DNA of 64,000 nt from Sphingopyxis sp. DBS4 (GCF_024628865.1 NZ_CP102384.1:2057001-2121000), one strand, 5' to 3'; shown: positions 1-9,112, counted from the first letter of the stretch. Numbers and translations are program-made. Notes: generated by a model from the sequence alone, not told the origin.

Positions 1-372
1 ATTTCCGGCCCGAATGACCCGCTCGGCGAGCGATTCCGATTTAAGCAGCGAATATTGCGTATTGTAGAACGCGATTTCGTTGACCATCGCACGGTCCCGC
101 TGTTCGTCGACCGACGTATCGACGGGAGAATCGGGCAATATCTCGATCCGCGCGGTAGAGGTATATTCGGGAGTCGCGAGAAATGTCGCGAGCAGACCGA
201 GAAGCAAAGCGCCGACGATCGCCGCCATCACCCAGTTGCGATGGTTGAGGATCGCCGAAAATATGCGCTCGATTTCGGGAAGCGACGCGGCATATTGTTC
301 TTCGCCACCTTCTCCATAAGACGAAGGGGCGGGATCGACAGGCACGATAGGGCCGCGGACAATCTCGTTCAT
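1..372 (-). CDS. Wzz/GumC-type polysaccharide chain-length protein, N-terminal part (cut by window edge)
   Basis: The minus-strand frame opens with ATG at 372 and stays open to base 1, so only the first 124 codons are seen. After a short cytoplasmic N-terminus (residues 1-40) comes one hydrophobic helix (about residues 45-65, WVMAAIVGALLLGLLATFLA) and then a periplasmic part starting TPEYTSTARIEILPD. That arrangement is the N-terminal Wzz domain of polysaccharide co-polymerases, inner-membrane proteins that set polymer length. It begins 16 bases after the export lipoprotein gene, so it is probably the last visible gene of the same operon. Whether a C-terminal tyrosine-kinase domain follows cannot be seen. 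Confidence 0.8.
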   Translation of the reverse strand, partial: MNEIVRGPIVPVDPAPSSYGEGGEEQYAASLPEIERIFSAILNHRNWVMAAIVGALLLGLLATFLATPEYTSTARIEILPDSPVDTSVDEQRDRAMVNEIAFYNTQYSLLKSESLAERVIRAGN

Positions 373-388
373 TTGGCGGTCCATCCTA

Positions 389-1129
389 TCAAAATTCGCG
401 CGCGAGCAGGATTAGCGGCGACAGGAGCGCCGGCGTTGCCGCCAGAATATCCTTGAACATGCGGCGCTGCGGCGAATCGCCGACGATCACCACGTCGTTG
501 GGGAAGATTTCCGGATCGGCGTAGTTGCCGCGGCGGATGGCCCCGATATTATAGATGCCGACATATTGCTTCGTTCCGACATTGCGGAACACCACCACAT
601 CGTCGAGCTTCGCGAATTCGGTGAGACCGCCCGCCAGCGCGACCGCGCGCATCAGTGTCATGCGGCCCGCCACCGGATAGGAGCCCGACCGCTTGACCTC
701 GCCGTCGACCGATACCGCCATCGACTGGAAAGCCAGTGCGCTCGCGCTCGTGGGCGCCTTGAAGTTCACCGTGACCTGGGGATCGCGAATATATTTTCCG
801 ACGAGCTGCGATCGGATCTGATCGGCCAGCGCCAGCGGGGTCTTGCCGGCGGCGGCAACCGTGCCAACGAGCGGGAAGGAGAAATTCCCCTCTCCGTCGG
901 TCATGATGTCGCGCTGCAAGTCCGGTACCCCGAACACTTCGATGCGCAATTCCGTGAAGGGGCCGATGAAGGCCAGCCGCGTCGAACGGATCACGTCGGA
1001 CGCTTCGGGTGGCGGCAGGACGGACAATGCGGTGATCGGCGTCCCCGGCACGCTCGCGACCGGGGGCGCGCTTTTCACGCATCCCGCAAGCAGCGCGGCC
1101 GTTGCGGCACACAAGAGAATATTTTTCAT
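389..1129 (-). CDS. Wza-like polysaccharide export lipoprotein
   Basis: This 246-residue protein has a lipoprotein signal peptide with lipobox LLAGC and lipidated Cys17. The middle part (about 50-135, starting YLR-type phrase 'GPFTELRIEVFGVPDL') matches the polysaccharide export (Poly_export) domain, and residues 140-230 form an SLBB-like segment. Such proteins form the outer-membrane channel for exopolysaccharide together with a Wzz partner, here encoded immediately downstream. It is shorter than E. coli Wza (about 380 residues), as in many alphaproteobacterial short forms. The gene follows the ligase-like gene by 68 bases on the same strand. Confidence 0.85.
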   Translation of the reverse strand: MKNILLCAATAALLAGCVKSAPPVASVPGTPITALSVLPPPEASDVIRSTRLAFIGPFTELRIEVFGVPDLQRDIMTDGEGNFSFPLVGTVAAAGKTPLALADQIRSQLVGKYIRDPQVTVNFKAPTSASALAFQSMAVSVDGEVKRSGSYPVAGRMTLMRAVALAGGLTEFAKLDDVVVFRNVGTKQYVGIYNIGAIRRGNYADPEIFPNDVVIVGDSPQRRMFKDILAATPALLSPLILLAREF

Positions 1130-1197
1130 AGAAAAACTGTCAAACCCCGTAATCGACGGCGAAAAAGGCTATAGTGGATCGGCTTTTGCCCGCAAGC

Positions 1198-2628
1198 CTA
1201 TTCCCGCCGGGCCGTGGCGGGCGCGGGACATACGAAAAGTACCAGCAGCATGATCACCATCGCCTGCAGTGAGGGCGTCCGCAGCGGATAGTCGACGAGG
1301 CTGGCCGCCGCCAGAAGACCCGCCACCGCCAGCACTGGCAGGCGATAGTCGCCGCGATGCCCTTTGACCAGCCGCGTGAAGCCCGCCCAGGCGGCCGCGC
1401 GGCCGAACCATATCAGCCCTGCCGCAACGATCAGTGCGAATGGCAAGCCGCCGGTAATTAGCGCTTCCATCCAATCATTATGGGCGTGGTTGAAATAGGC
1501 GGGCTGTAACAGGGCATCGACTTCAAATATTTTGTAAACATCCGGAAACGATCCGAATCCTGCGCCCACACCCCAATATGTTTCGGTCATCTGCCAGACG
1601 GTAGGCCAGGCAAGAACACGAAGATCCTCCGCGGCCCGGTTGTCGGCGAGCCGGCTAAGCGACGTCGTGCGACCGGCCAAGAATAGAATCGTCGCCAGAA
1701 GCGCGGCAATCAACACCGGCGGCGTGTAGACCAGCCATTGCGTTCCAAAAGACGCACTGCCGGACACAACTCTGCGACGCGGCGTAGCAACGGGCCGACC
1801 GCGCCATGCCGACAGGATCATCGCATAACCGATCAAGAACGCCACACCGCCGGCAACCAGCCCGGCACGCGAGCCGATCAGCATGGTCATCGTCACGCAC
1901 AGGATCGCAGCAGCGGCTAAGCCAAGCTGGATCATCGGATTCTGCTGCCGCCGCATCAGTTCGTCGCGGAGGAGCGCCGCCGCGAAAACAACCGCACAGG
2001 CCTGAAAGACAGCGTGGTGATTACGGTTGGCGAACAGACCGACCATCGAATTGTAGTTTGTAATTCTGTATAAGAAAGCAGCGCTTCCACTTCCAGAGAC
2101 GATCTGCAGCAGTCCGAGCAGACTGCTCGCGACGGCGATGATGACCAGCGCTTGCATCACCCGCGCCATGTCTTCAGCGCCTAGACGGGCGGCGACCAGC
2201 AGCGCCGCAAGCGGCACCGTCATCGCGAGGAGGCTGTTCCACGTATCCGAGGGCGTCAGTGAAATCGGCCGCCAGAGCTCCGGCTGTCCAAGCAGCCGAT
2301 CGATCATGACGATCGTTTCGCGGCCGGGCAGCGCGTGCCAGATCGAGGGAGCGAGCGGAATGAGCTGAATGGCGATCCACGTGGTCAGGACAAGCAGAAT
2401 CGCGAGCGGTGCGAGGATGCGGCGCCAGTCGTCGCGCGTCATACCTGTAATCGCCCAGCAGGCGAACAGCACCGATACGCCGCGCAGGATCGGCAGTGAC
2501 GCGATGTCGCTCCGCGATCCGCCGCCGGTCAAGAACACGAACAGCAAAAACAGAATGGCTATCCAGCCTTGCATATCGGGCGAACTGGAGCCTTTCGGAC
2601 GCGACGCGCCTGTCGTTCTTCTGCTCAT
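1198..2628 (-). CDS. O-antigen ligase / Wzy-type polymerase family membrane protein
   Basis: This 476-residue protein is almost entirely hydrophobic, with about 10-12 predicted membrane helices. It carries two features typical of the Wzy_C/O-antigen ligase family: FANRNHHAVF near the middle and a large periplasmic loop with NHAHNDWMEALITGG. Such proteins polymerise or transfer undecaprenol-linked glycans at the periplasmic face of the inner membrane. I chose ATG 2628 because the sequence upstream in this frame is antisense to the neighbouring phosphatase gene and has no membrane character. Its place between a phosphatase and wza/wzz genes fits exopolysaccharide polymerisation, but ligase and polymerase cannot be told apart by eye. 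Confidence 0.8.
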   Translation of the reverse strand: MSRRTTGASRPKGSSSPDMQGWIAILFLLFVFLTGGGSRSDIASLPILRGVSVLFACWAITGMTRDDWRRILAPLAILLVLTTWIAIQLIPLAPSIWHALPGRETIVMIDRLLGQPELWRPISLTPSDTWNSLLAMTVPLAALLVAARLGAEDMARVMQALVIIAVASSLLGLLQIVSGSGSAAFLYRITNYNSMVGLFANRNHHAVFQACAVVFAAALLRDELMRRQQNPMIQLGLAAAAILCVTMTMLIGSRAGLVAGGVAFLIGYAMILSAWRGRPVATPRRRVVSGSASFGTQWLVYTPPVLIAALLATILFLAGRTTSLSRLADNRAAEDLRVLAWPTVWQMTETYWGVGAGFGSFPDVYKIFEVDALLQPAYFNHAHNDWMEALITGGLPFALIVAAGLIWFGRAAAWAGFTRLVKGHRGDYRLPVLAVAGLLAAASLVDYPLRTPSLQAMVIMLLVLFVCPAPATARRE

Positions 2629-2741
2629 ATTTTCACTATTCTGGCATCGGATGCATGGAAAACAGGGCCCTAGACCGTATCGGCGCCGGCGAATAGACCG
2701 TCCGGCGAGGAGTGGCAAGGTTCGGCAGGCCGAACCCGAGG

Positions 2742-3530
2742 TCAGGCCGCATTCGCCCTCGCCTCGCTTTCGCGTGCGAAGAGAAACCAGCGCCGGCTCC
2801 CTTCGAGTCCGATTCCGGCAAGGACACCGCTGCGGAACGCGCCGACGTCGATGCCGATGCGATTGGCTTGCTCGTCGGGCGCAGCGGTGATGCTGTGACC
2901 ATGGACGATGACCTTGCCATGATCGCCGAGATCGTCGAGAAATTCGTCGCGGATCCAGCGCAGATCGGAAAGCGCCTGCTTTTCGAGCGGAACGCCGGGG
3001 CGCACCCCTGCGTGGACGAAAGCATAGTCGCCGATTTCGACCATATCCTCGCCGCCGCCGAGGAACGCGACATGATCCGGCGGCACCAATGCGGGCAGCC
3101 GCTCGGCCACTTCCTCGAAACTCGCCTTTTCGAAATCCTGATCGTCGCGCCAATAGCTGCGGATCGTGGCGTCGCCGCCGATCCGCATGAAATAGCGGAC
3201 GCGGCGCACATCGCCAGTCAGCGCCGCGAGAAAACATTCCTCGTGATTGCCAATCAGCAGCCGGACGTCGGGAAACTCGTCATGAAGCCGCATCGCGCGC
3301 TCCACCACCTCAGCAGACGACGGGCCACGGTCAACCAGATCGCCCAGCAGAATCAGGGTCATGTCGGCCGACCCACGCGCGGCATGATCGGCACGGATCA
3401 GATCAAGCATCTCGGCAAACAGATCGTCGCGCCCGTGGATGTCGCCGATGGCGTAGATACGCCTTCCCGCCGGTATCTCAGGTCCCCGGGGCGCGGACGA
3501 GGCCGGGTTTTTGCTGCGCTTCCAGAACAT
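2742..3530 (-). CDS. Metallophosphoesterase, serine/threonine phosphatase (PrpA/ApaH-like)
   Basis: The 262-residue protein has the full set of phosphoprotein-phosphatase metal motifs: GDIHGR (about residues 34-39), GDLVDRG, GNHEE, VHAGV and HGHS. These bind two metal ions and hydrolyse phosphoester bonds. The family includes PrpA/PrpB protein phosphatases and diadenosine tetraphosphatase relatives. It is the first gene of the minus-strand polysaccharide group and ends 113 bases before the ligase-like gene. A role in controlling exopolysaccharide assembly by dephosphorylation is possible but only inferred from position. Confidence 0.85.
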   Translation of the reverse strand: MFWKRSKNPASSAPRGPEIPAGRRIYAIGDIHGRDDLFAEMLDLIRADHAARGSADMTLILLGDLVDRGPSSAEVVERAMRLHDEFPDVRLLIGNHEECFLAALTGDVRRVRYFMRIGGDATIRSYWRDDQDFEKASFEEVAERLPALVPPDHVAFLGGGEDMVEIGDYAFVHAGVRPGVPLEKQALSDLRWIRDEFLDDLGDHGKVIVHGHSITAAPDEQANRIGIDVGAFRSGVLAGIGLEGSRRWFLFARESEARANAA

Positions 3531-3789
3531 GACTAGCGAACCGATCCAACCTCAAAATATCGTATAACGGGGCTAAGGCGGCGCGACGACCGCACCATTC
3601 CCCCTAGCCCTCCACCCCGTGGATGACAACATACACCGCCCGGTGCGAAAAGTTGCGCCTCATCTTCCAATTTTTCGGGCAGGCGTATCTTCATGCTTAA
3701 GAGAGCCGAAAGCATTTGCAAGCTAAAGCAATGAAGAATCATGATATCCTGGCGCGAACCATCGAGCCGCGCGATTCAGGGAACGACAG

Positions 3790-4908
3790 ATGAAGATAGT
3801 GGCGGTTTTCGGCACGCGGCCGGAAGCGATCAAAATGTTTCCCGTCGTGCACGCCCTTCGCGGCCAGCCGGGTATCGAGGCTCGCGTTTGCGTCACCGCC
3901 CAGCACCGCGAAATGCTCGATCAGGTACTCCAAATCGCGCAGATCACCCCCGACATCGACCTCGACCTCATGCAGGCGAACCAGACGCTCGACGCCCTGC
4001 TTGCGCGACTGGTCACCGGCCTCGGCGTGGCGTTCGATGCCGAAAAGCCAGAGCGTATCCTTGTCCACGGCGATACGCTGACGACGATGGCGGCGACGCT
4101 TGCCGCCTATTTCCGCAAGATTCCAGTCGGCCATGTCGAGGCGGGCCTGCGCAGCGGCAATATCTATCACCCCTGGCCCGAAGAGGTGAACCGCAAGGTC
4201 ACCGGCGCGATCGCCGACCTGCATTTCGCGCCGACCGAAACGGCCGCCGCCGCGCTCCGCGCCGAGAATGTGCCGGCCGACCGCATTCACGTCACCGGCA
4301 ATACGGTGATCGACGCGCTGCTTGCGACGCAAACACGCCTTGGCGAAGAACCATCTCTGGCCGCCGGTCTCGACCCGCTCGCCGCGCGCTTCGCGGACAA
4401 GCGCATCGTGGCCGTTACCTCGCATCGCCGCGAGAATTTCGGCGACGGGATGAAGGCGATCGCCGAGGCCATCGCCGGCGTCGCGGCGCGCGACGATGTC
4501 GCGGTGATTTTCCCCGTCCACCCGAACCCGCATGTGCGCAGCGCGATGGAACCGATCCTCGGCAATCTCGCGAACGTCGCATTGATCGATCCGCTCGACT
4601 ATCCCCACTTCGTTCGCCTGCTCGGCCTCAGCCACCTGGTGCTCACCGACAGCGGCGGGGTGCAGGAGGAGGCGCCGTCGCTCGGCAAGCCGGTGCTCGT
4701 GATGCGCGAGACAACCGAGCGGCCAGAGGGCATCGAGGCGGGTACAGCGCGGCTCGTCGGCACCGACAAAAATCGGATCGTTTCGGAAATTTTCAGCCTT
4801 TTGGACGATGAAGGCGCCTATAATGCCATGGCGCGCGCGCATAATCCCTTCGGGGATGGTCGCGCTGCGACACGAATAGCGGAGATTGTTGCGCGTGCTC
4901 ATCGATAA
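3790..4908 (+). CDS. wecB: UDP-N-acetylglucosamine 2-epimerase, non-hydrolysing
   Basis: The 372-residue protein interconverts UDP-GlcNAc and UDP-ManNAc in the cytoplasm. It begins with the family signature GTRPEAIKM and contains VEAGLRSG, SHRRENFG and DSGGVQEEAP...TTERPE, the nucleotide-sugar and allosteric-site motifs. Length matches the family (about 375). The start ATG at 3790 lies just after an intergenic region of about 260 bases that also serves the divergent phosphatase gene. The stop overlaps the beginning of wecC, so the two are translationally linked. Confidence 0.93.
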   Translation: MKIVAVFGTRPEAIKMFPVVHALRGQPGIEARVCVTAQHREMLDQVLQIAQITPDIDLDLMQANQTLDALLARLVTGLGVAFDAEKPERILVHGDTLTTMAATLAAYFRKIPVGHVEAGLRSGNIYHPWPEEVNRKVTGAIADLHFAPTETAAAALRAENVPADRIHVTGNTVIDALLATQTRLGEEPSLAAGLDPLAARFADKRIVAVTSHRRENFGDGMKAIAEAIAGVAARDDVAVIFPVHPNPHVRSAMEPILGNLANVALIDPLDYPHFVRLLGLSHLVLTDSGGVQEEAPSLGKPVLVMRETTERPEGIEAGTARLVGTDKNRIVSEIFSLLDDEGAYNAMARAHNPFGDGRAATRIAEIVARAHR

Positions 4909-6193
4909 CGACCAGCAGGTTACCGTCCTCGGCCTCGGCTATATAGGCCTACCGACCGCCGCGCTGATCGCGCGCTCGGGCAGCCGCGTCATCGGTATCG
5001 ATGTCAGCCGACACGTCGTCGATACCGTCAACAGCGGCAAGGTGCATATCGAGGAAGTCGATCTCGACGGTCTCGTCCAGGGCGTCGTGTCGCGCGGCGC
5101 ACTCGTTGCTTCGACCGAAGTCGCGCCCGCCGACGTCTTCGTCATCGCGGTGCCGACCCCGCACGATGAAGAACATCGCCCCGACATCACCCACGTCCTA
5201 TCGGCCGCGCGCGCGATCGCTCCGAAGCTCGAGGTCGGCAATCTCGTCATCCTCGAATCCACCTCGCCCGTCGGCACCACCGAAAAGGTGGCCGCGCTGC
5301 TCGCCGAGCTTCGCCCCGACCTCAAGGTCCCCGGCGCCTGCACGGGCGCCGCCGACATCTTCGTCGCTTATTGCCCCGAGCGTGTGCTGCCCGGCCGCAT
5401 CCTCGTCGAGCTCGTCGACAACGACCGATGCATCGGCGGCATCACCCCGCGCTGCGCCCGCCGCGCGATGACCTTTTACCGCCAGTTCGTCCGCGGCGCC
5501 TGCGTCACCACCTCGGCACGCGCCGCCGAAATGGTGAAGCTGGTCGAGAACAGCTACCGCGACGTCAATATCGCCTTCGCCAACGAACTGTCGATGATGG
5601 CCGAGCATCTGGGCGTCGACGTGTGGGAAGTGATCCGCCTCGCCAACCGCCATCCGCGCGTCAACATCCTCCAGCCTGGACCCGGCGTCGGCGGTCACTG
5701 CATCGCGGTCGACCCCTGGTTCCTCGTCCACGGCGCGCCCGAGCACAGCCGCCTGATCCGCACCGCGCGCGAGGTCAATCTCGCCAAGACCGCGCATGTT
5801 ATCGGCGCCGCCGAAATGCTCGTCTCGCAGCATCCGGAGGCACGCGTCGCCTGCCTTGGCCTCGCCTTCAAACCGAACATCGACGATTTCCGTGAAAGTC
5901 CCGCAGTCGAGGTCGCCGCTGCGCTCGCGCGCCGCTTCGGCCAGCAGATCCAGATCGTCGAACCCTATGCGCGCGGGCTACCCATGGAATTTGCGGGCAC
6001 CGGCGCCGAACTTATCGATCTCGACAGCGCGCTCGCCTCCTGCGACCTGCTGATCATTCTCGTCGACCATGATCTCTTCAAGTCGATCCCGCTTGAGGAA
6101 CGCGGCGACAAGATCGTCTACGACACGCGCGGGCTCTGGCTCGACCAGCCCGGTGGCAGCGGAAACGGCAACCGTTTCCATCGGGCCGCCTGA
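4895..6193 (+). CDS. wecC: UDP-N-acetyl-D-mannosamine dehydrogenase
   Basis: This enzyme oxidises UDP-ManNAc to UDP-ManNAcA with NAD, using the product of wecB. The N-terminal Rossmann motif reads VLGLGYIGLPTAA, the central helix contains AEMVKLVENSYRDVNIAFANE, and the catalytic cysteine lies in GVGGHCIAVDPW (about Cys269). I chose GTG at 4895 because GGAGA at 4881-4885 lies nine bases upstream; a TTG at 4886 in the same frame is the alternative. The gene overlaps the end of wecB by 14 bases. Length, 432 residues, is normal for the UDP-glucose/GDP-mannose dehydrogenase family. Confidence 0.9.
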   Translation: MLIDNDQQVTVLGLGYIGLPTAALIARSGSRVIGIDVSRHVVDTVNSGKVHIEEVDLDGLVQGVVSRGALVASTEVAPADVFVIAVPTPHDEEHRPDITHVLSAARAIAPKLEVGNLVILESTSPVGTTEKVAALLAELRPDLKVPGACTGAADIFVAYCPERVLPGRILVELVDNDRCIGGITPRCARRAMTFYRQFVRGACVTTSARAAEMVKLVENSYRDVNIAFANELSMMAEHLGVDVWEVIRLANRHPRVNILQPGPGVGGHCIAVDPWFLVHGAPEHSRLIRTAREVNLAKTAHVIGAAEMLVSQHPEARVACLGLAFKPNIDDFRESPAVEVAAALARRFGQQIQIVEPYARGLPMEFAGTGAELIDLDSALASCDLLIILVDHDLFKSIPLEERGDKIVYDTRGLWLDQPGGSGNGNRFHRAA

Positions 6194-6239
6194 GGCGGCG
6201 CGCTTGACCTATCACGCCCGCTGGCCGCATTCTCGCGCG

Positions 6240-7043
6240 ATGACCCGGCTCGAACCGATCATCGTCGAAAAGCCATGGGGCCGCACCGACATCCCAGCCG
6301 ATTTCGGCGATTTCGGCGGGCGCCGCATCGGCGAAATATGGTTCACGCGGCCTGACGGTGATGTCGCGCCGCTGGTCAAATTCCTCTTCACATCCGAGCG
6401 GCTGTCGATCCAGGTTCACCCCGACGATGCCGCCGCACAGGCTGCGGGCTATCCGCACGGCAAAGAGGAATGCTGGCTGGTGCTCGATGCCGAACCGGGC
6501 GCCGAACTCGGCGCCGGCCTCGCCGTGCCGACGACACGCGAAGCGCTCCGCGATGCCGCGCTCGACGGGTCGATCACCGGCCTGATCGACTGGCGCGCGG
6601 CAAAGGCCGATGATTTCCTCTACAATCGCGCCGGGACGATCCACGCGATCGGTGCCGGCCTGACGATCGTCGAGGTGCAGCAGAATGTCGACTGCACCTA
6701 TCGCCTTTACGATTATGGCCGTCCGCGCGCGTTGCACCTCGACGCGGGGCTTGCGGTCGCGGCGCTGGAGCCCTGCCCCGACCCACGCGACGCGCACGTC
6801 AACCCGACGCGCGGCCGACTGCTCGTCGACGGCCCGCATTTCAGCCTGCTCCACCTGGCCGGCGCTGATACCGCCGGCTTGCTGCCGGGCTGGAGCGACG
6901 ATTTCACCTTCGTCCCCCTGTCTGCGGGGTGCCAGATTGGCGACGAGGCGGTACGGCTCGGCGAGTGCATCGCAACCGCCCGCGCCGACACGATCCGCCT
7001 CGCCGCCGGCGCGCGCGCGCTGCTGAGTTGGCCCGCACATTGA
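6240..7043 (+). CDS. manA: Type I (class I) mannose-6-phosphate isomerase
   Basis: The 267-residue protein interconverts fructose-6-phosphate and mannose-6-phosphate, the entry to GDP-mannose synthesis. It starts with EPIIVEKPWGR and carries the zinc-cupin motifs SIQVHPDDAAA and GKEECWLVLDAEPG, plus AGTIHAIGAGLTIVEVQQNVDCTYRLYDYGR. It is at the short end of the family (short alphaproteobacterial form). It lies 46 bases after wecC and overlaps manC. A phosphomannomutase, needed between this step and ManC, is not encoded in the window. Confidence 0.9.
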   Translation: MTRLEPIIVEKPWGRTDIPADFGDFGGRRIGEIWFTRPDGDVAPLVKFLFTSERLSIQVHPDDAAAQAAGYPHGKEECWLVLDAEPGAELGAGLAVPTTREALRDAALDGSITGLIDWRAAKADDFLYNRAGTIHAIGAGLTIVEVQQNVDCTYRLYDYGRPRALHLDAGLAVAALEPCPDPRDAHVNPTRGRLLVDGPHFSLLHLAGADTAGLLPGWSDDFTFVPLSAGCQIGDEAVRLGECIATARADTIRLAAGARALLSWPAH

Positions 7044-8092
7044 TCGTTCCCGTCATCCTGTCGGGCGGCGCCGGCACGCGCCTCTGGCCCATATCGACGA
7101 GCGAGACGCCCAAGCAGTTCCAGCCGCTAATCGGTGACGGCGACATGTTCCGCCAAACGCTGGCGCGCGTCATCGACCGCGCGCGCTTCGCACCGCCGCT
7201 GATCGTATGTGGCCCCGCGCACGTCGCCCATGTCGAGGCCGATATCGCCGCCGCCGGTATCGCTGATGCGACGATCATCGTCGAGCCCGCCGCGCGCAAC
7301 ACCGCACCGGCCATCACCCTCGCCGCTCTCGCAGGCGATCCCGACGCGACGCTGCTTGTAATGCCCGCCGATCATTTGATGACGGATGTCGCTGCCTTTC
7401 ATCGCGCGATCAATGCCGCGCTTCCCGCGGTCGAGGCGGGCGCGCTCGCGACCTTCGGGATTGCGCCGTCGCACCCCGAAACGGGTTATGGCTATATTGC
7501 GTCAGGCGACATTATTGCGCCCGGCGTCTGCCACGTCCGCCGCTTCGTCGAGAAACCACCGCGCGACAAGGCCGAAGCGATGCTCGCAGAAGGCGGCCAT
7601 TATTGGAACGCCGGCATCTTCCTGATGCGCGCCGACCGTTTCCTCGCCGAACTCGACCGGCAACAACCGCCGATCGGGCGCGCCTGCGCCGGCGCGATGG
7701 CGACGGCGCGCCGCGACGGAGCGCTGATCCACCCTGATGAAGACGCGTTCCTGTCCAGCCCGTCGCAATCGGTCGACTATGCGGTGATGGAGGGTGCGAA
7801 GCAACTCGTCGTCGTGCCGGTCGACCCCGGTTGGTCCGACGTCGGCGGCTGGGCGGCGCTCTACGAACTCGCCGACAAGGACGACGCGGGCAACGTCCGC
7901 ATGGGCGAGGTCGTCGCGCTCGACGCGCGCGGCAATTATTTACGCGCCGACGGCGGCAAGCGTCTTGCGGTCGTCGGTGTCTCCAACCTGATCGTGGTCA
8001 CGCTCGGCAACGATGTGCTGATCATTCCGCGCGCGCGCGCGCAGGAGGTCAAGTCGATCGTCGAATATCTGGCAGCGACTTCACCTGACTGA
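7028..8092 (+). CDS. manC: Mannose-1-phosphate guanylyltransferase
   Basis: The protein makes GDP-mannose from mannose-1-phosphate and GTP. The nucleotidyltransferase signature is LSGGAGTRLWPIS...PKQFQPL at the N-terminus, followed by VMPADHL, FVEKPPRDKAEAM and NAGIFLMRAD. At about 354 residues it lacks the C-terminal isomerase cupin of bifunctional enzymes, which agrees with the separate manA just upstream. No ATG fits; TTG at 7028 gives MARTLIVPVILSGG and overlaps manA by 16 bases, and TTG at 7040 is an alternative. The last gene of the plus-strand sugar-nucleotide group. Confidence 0.88.
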   Translation: MARTLIVPVILSGGAGTRLWPISTSETPKQFQPLIGDGDMFRQTLARVIDRARFAPPLIVCGPAHVAHVEADIAAAGIADATIIVEPAARNTAPAITLAALAGDPDATLLVMPADHLMTDVAAFHRAINAALPAVEAGALATFGIAPSHPETGYGYIASGDIIAPGVCHVRRFVEKPPRDKAEAMLAEGGHYWNAGIFLMRADRFLAELDRQQPPIGRACAGAMATARRDGALIHPDEDAFLSSPSQSVDYAVMEGAKQLVVVPVDPGWSDVGGWAALYELADKDDAGNVRMGEVVALDARGNYLRADGGKRLAVVGVSNLIVVTLGNDVLIIPRARAQEVKSIVEYLAATSPD

Positions 8093-8145
8093 TCGACCGG
8101 CCCAGCGTGCGCAGACCGGCATCGCGGGTCGACGATGGCGACCTC

Positions 8146-8459
8146 CTATTTTCGCGGATGCACACGACGCCAGCGAAGTCCGACCATCAACACCAATGAC
8201 CAGAAAATCGTGTTGATAATGTCGAATGCGGTGTCGAGCATCCTCCACGATCCATGCACGACACGATCGGACGTCTCTTTGAGTAAAGCCGCAGCCAATA
8301 CGAAAAGAAACGGCGTCCAAGTAGCCAGCTATCGTCGCGTTACAATCCGGACAACATTACTGCCAGCCCGCCATGCACATGCAGGAGGCTATCGGTTGCG
8401 CCGGTGCTGTCTCCGATCACGAAACTCAATTGACCATAATATTGCAACAGATGTTCCAT
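8146..8459 (-). pseudogene. Frameshifted remnant of a small VanZ-like membrane-protein gene
   Basis: Read from ATG at 8459 the minus strand gives MEHLLQYYGQLSFVIGDSTG followed by TDSLLHVHGGLAVMLSGL and a TAA stop. About 70 bases further the same protein continues in another frame with TPFLFVLAAALLKETSDRVV and then DTAFDIINTIFWSLVLMVG, ending at TAG 8146-8148. The two halves align end to end with the intact 125-residue protein at 32046-32423 (HVHGG/HIHAG, KETSDRV/NECLDRI, DIINTIFW/DLINTIAW). At least two lesions separate the frames, so this copy is dead. It lies directly beside the mobile-element debris. Confidence 0.75.
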
Positions 8460-8762
8460 GGATCAGACATGACCGCCCGACAATTGAGAAACAAGACGCG
8501 AGTTGACGAGGCATCCTGTGCGCTGCCCACCACGACACATTATAGGCCGCGGCCCACATCGATATGTCGACGCGGGTTGCAATCGCGGATCAGTCTCTCG
8601 ATCAGCAAGCCCTAACGAAAATAACGGCTATTCGATGTCTCGGTCGAACCGGAATCATTGCGAGGATCGGAAGGAGTTGCGAAATTTCGCCGCCAGAGCC
8701 GATATCTTGGCGGGGATCGGCACTCAGACGCAGCAAAGTGAGCGTGGGCTGGAGGCCGCAGA
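8460..8762. other. Gene-free stretch between membrane-protein pseudogene and IS66 remnant
   Basis: No frame on either strand shows a recognisable protein, and no tRNA or clear hairpin is visible. The composition is less GC-rich than the flanking chromosome. It is probably eroded mobile-element sequence. Confidence 0.5.
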
Positions 8763-8987
8763 TCAGGCGACTGCGGCGACCGGTTGCTGATCGGGCTGCC
8801 AGTTCCACGGCATGAGTTCATCCCAACTGGCAGCAGGCCATTCGCCAGCGATCTTGGCGATGACGTCGGCAATATAGGCCTGCGGTTCGAGGCCATTGAG
8901 TTTGGCGCTCTCGATGACGGAGTAGACAGCAGCGGCGCGATCGCCGCCTGTCTTTGAGCCAGCAAACAGCCAGTTTTTACGACCTAG
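8763..8987 (-). mobile_element. IS66-family transposase, C-terminal remnant
   Basis: The minus strand encodes LGRKNWLFAGSKTGGDRAAA followed by VYSVIESAKLNGLEPQAYI and a tail ending WDELMPWNWQP. This is the conserved C-terminus of IS66 TnpC transposases, beginning just after the usual NNxAERALR segment. The upstream in-frame sequence bears no resemblance to a transposase, so the remaining roughly 440 N-terminal residues of the enzyme are gone. It is non-functional. Confidence 0.8.
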
Positions 8988-9046
8988 TTGTTTGATCCCA
9001 TGGTTTGATGGTGCGATCCTTTCGTTGGATTGGAAGGAAGCATTAT

Positions 9047-9091
9047 GGACAAGTTCGTCATGGGAGCGCCACAACCACGCACGCCGTCCCG
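9047..9091 (+). mobile_element. Tip of an IS481-type transposase gene (about 15 codons)
   Basis: The plus strand reads GQVRHGSATTTHAV, the invariant N-terminus of a widespread IS481-family transposase that normally begins MGQVRHGSATTTHAVRAAIQ. Here the base before GQ is altered (TATGGACAA instead of ATGGGACAA, one G missing), so the start codon is out of frame, and the match ends after about 15 codons. The identification rests on recall of the family N-terminus and a short match. Confidence 0.55.
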
Positions 9092-9112
9092 AGAAATTCC
9101 ACGCCTTCCGCC

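Noticed and set aside
2629..3237. N-terminal extension of the ligase-like gene up to 3237
   Set aside because: The extra 203 residues are Arg/Ser-rich, overlap the phosphatase gene on the same strand and lack membrane helices; ATG 2628 is the better start.
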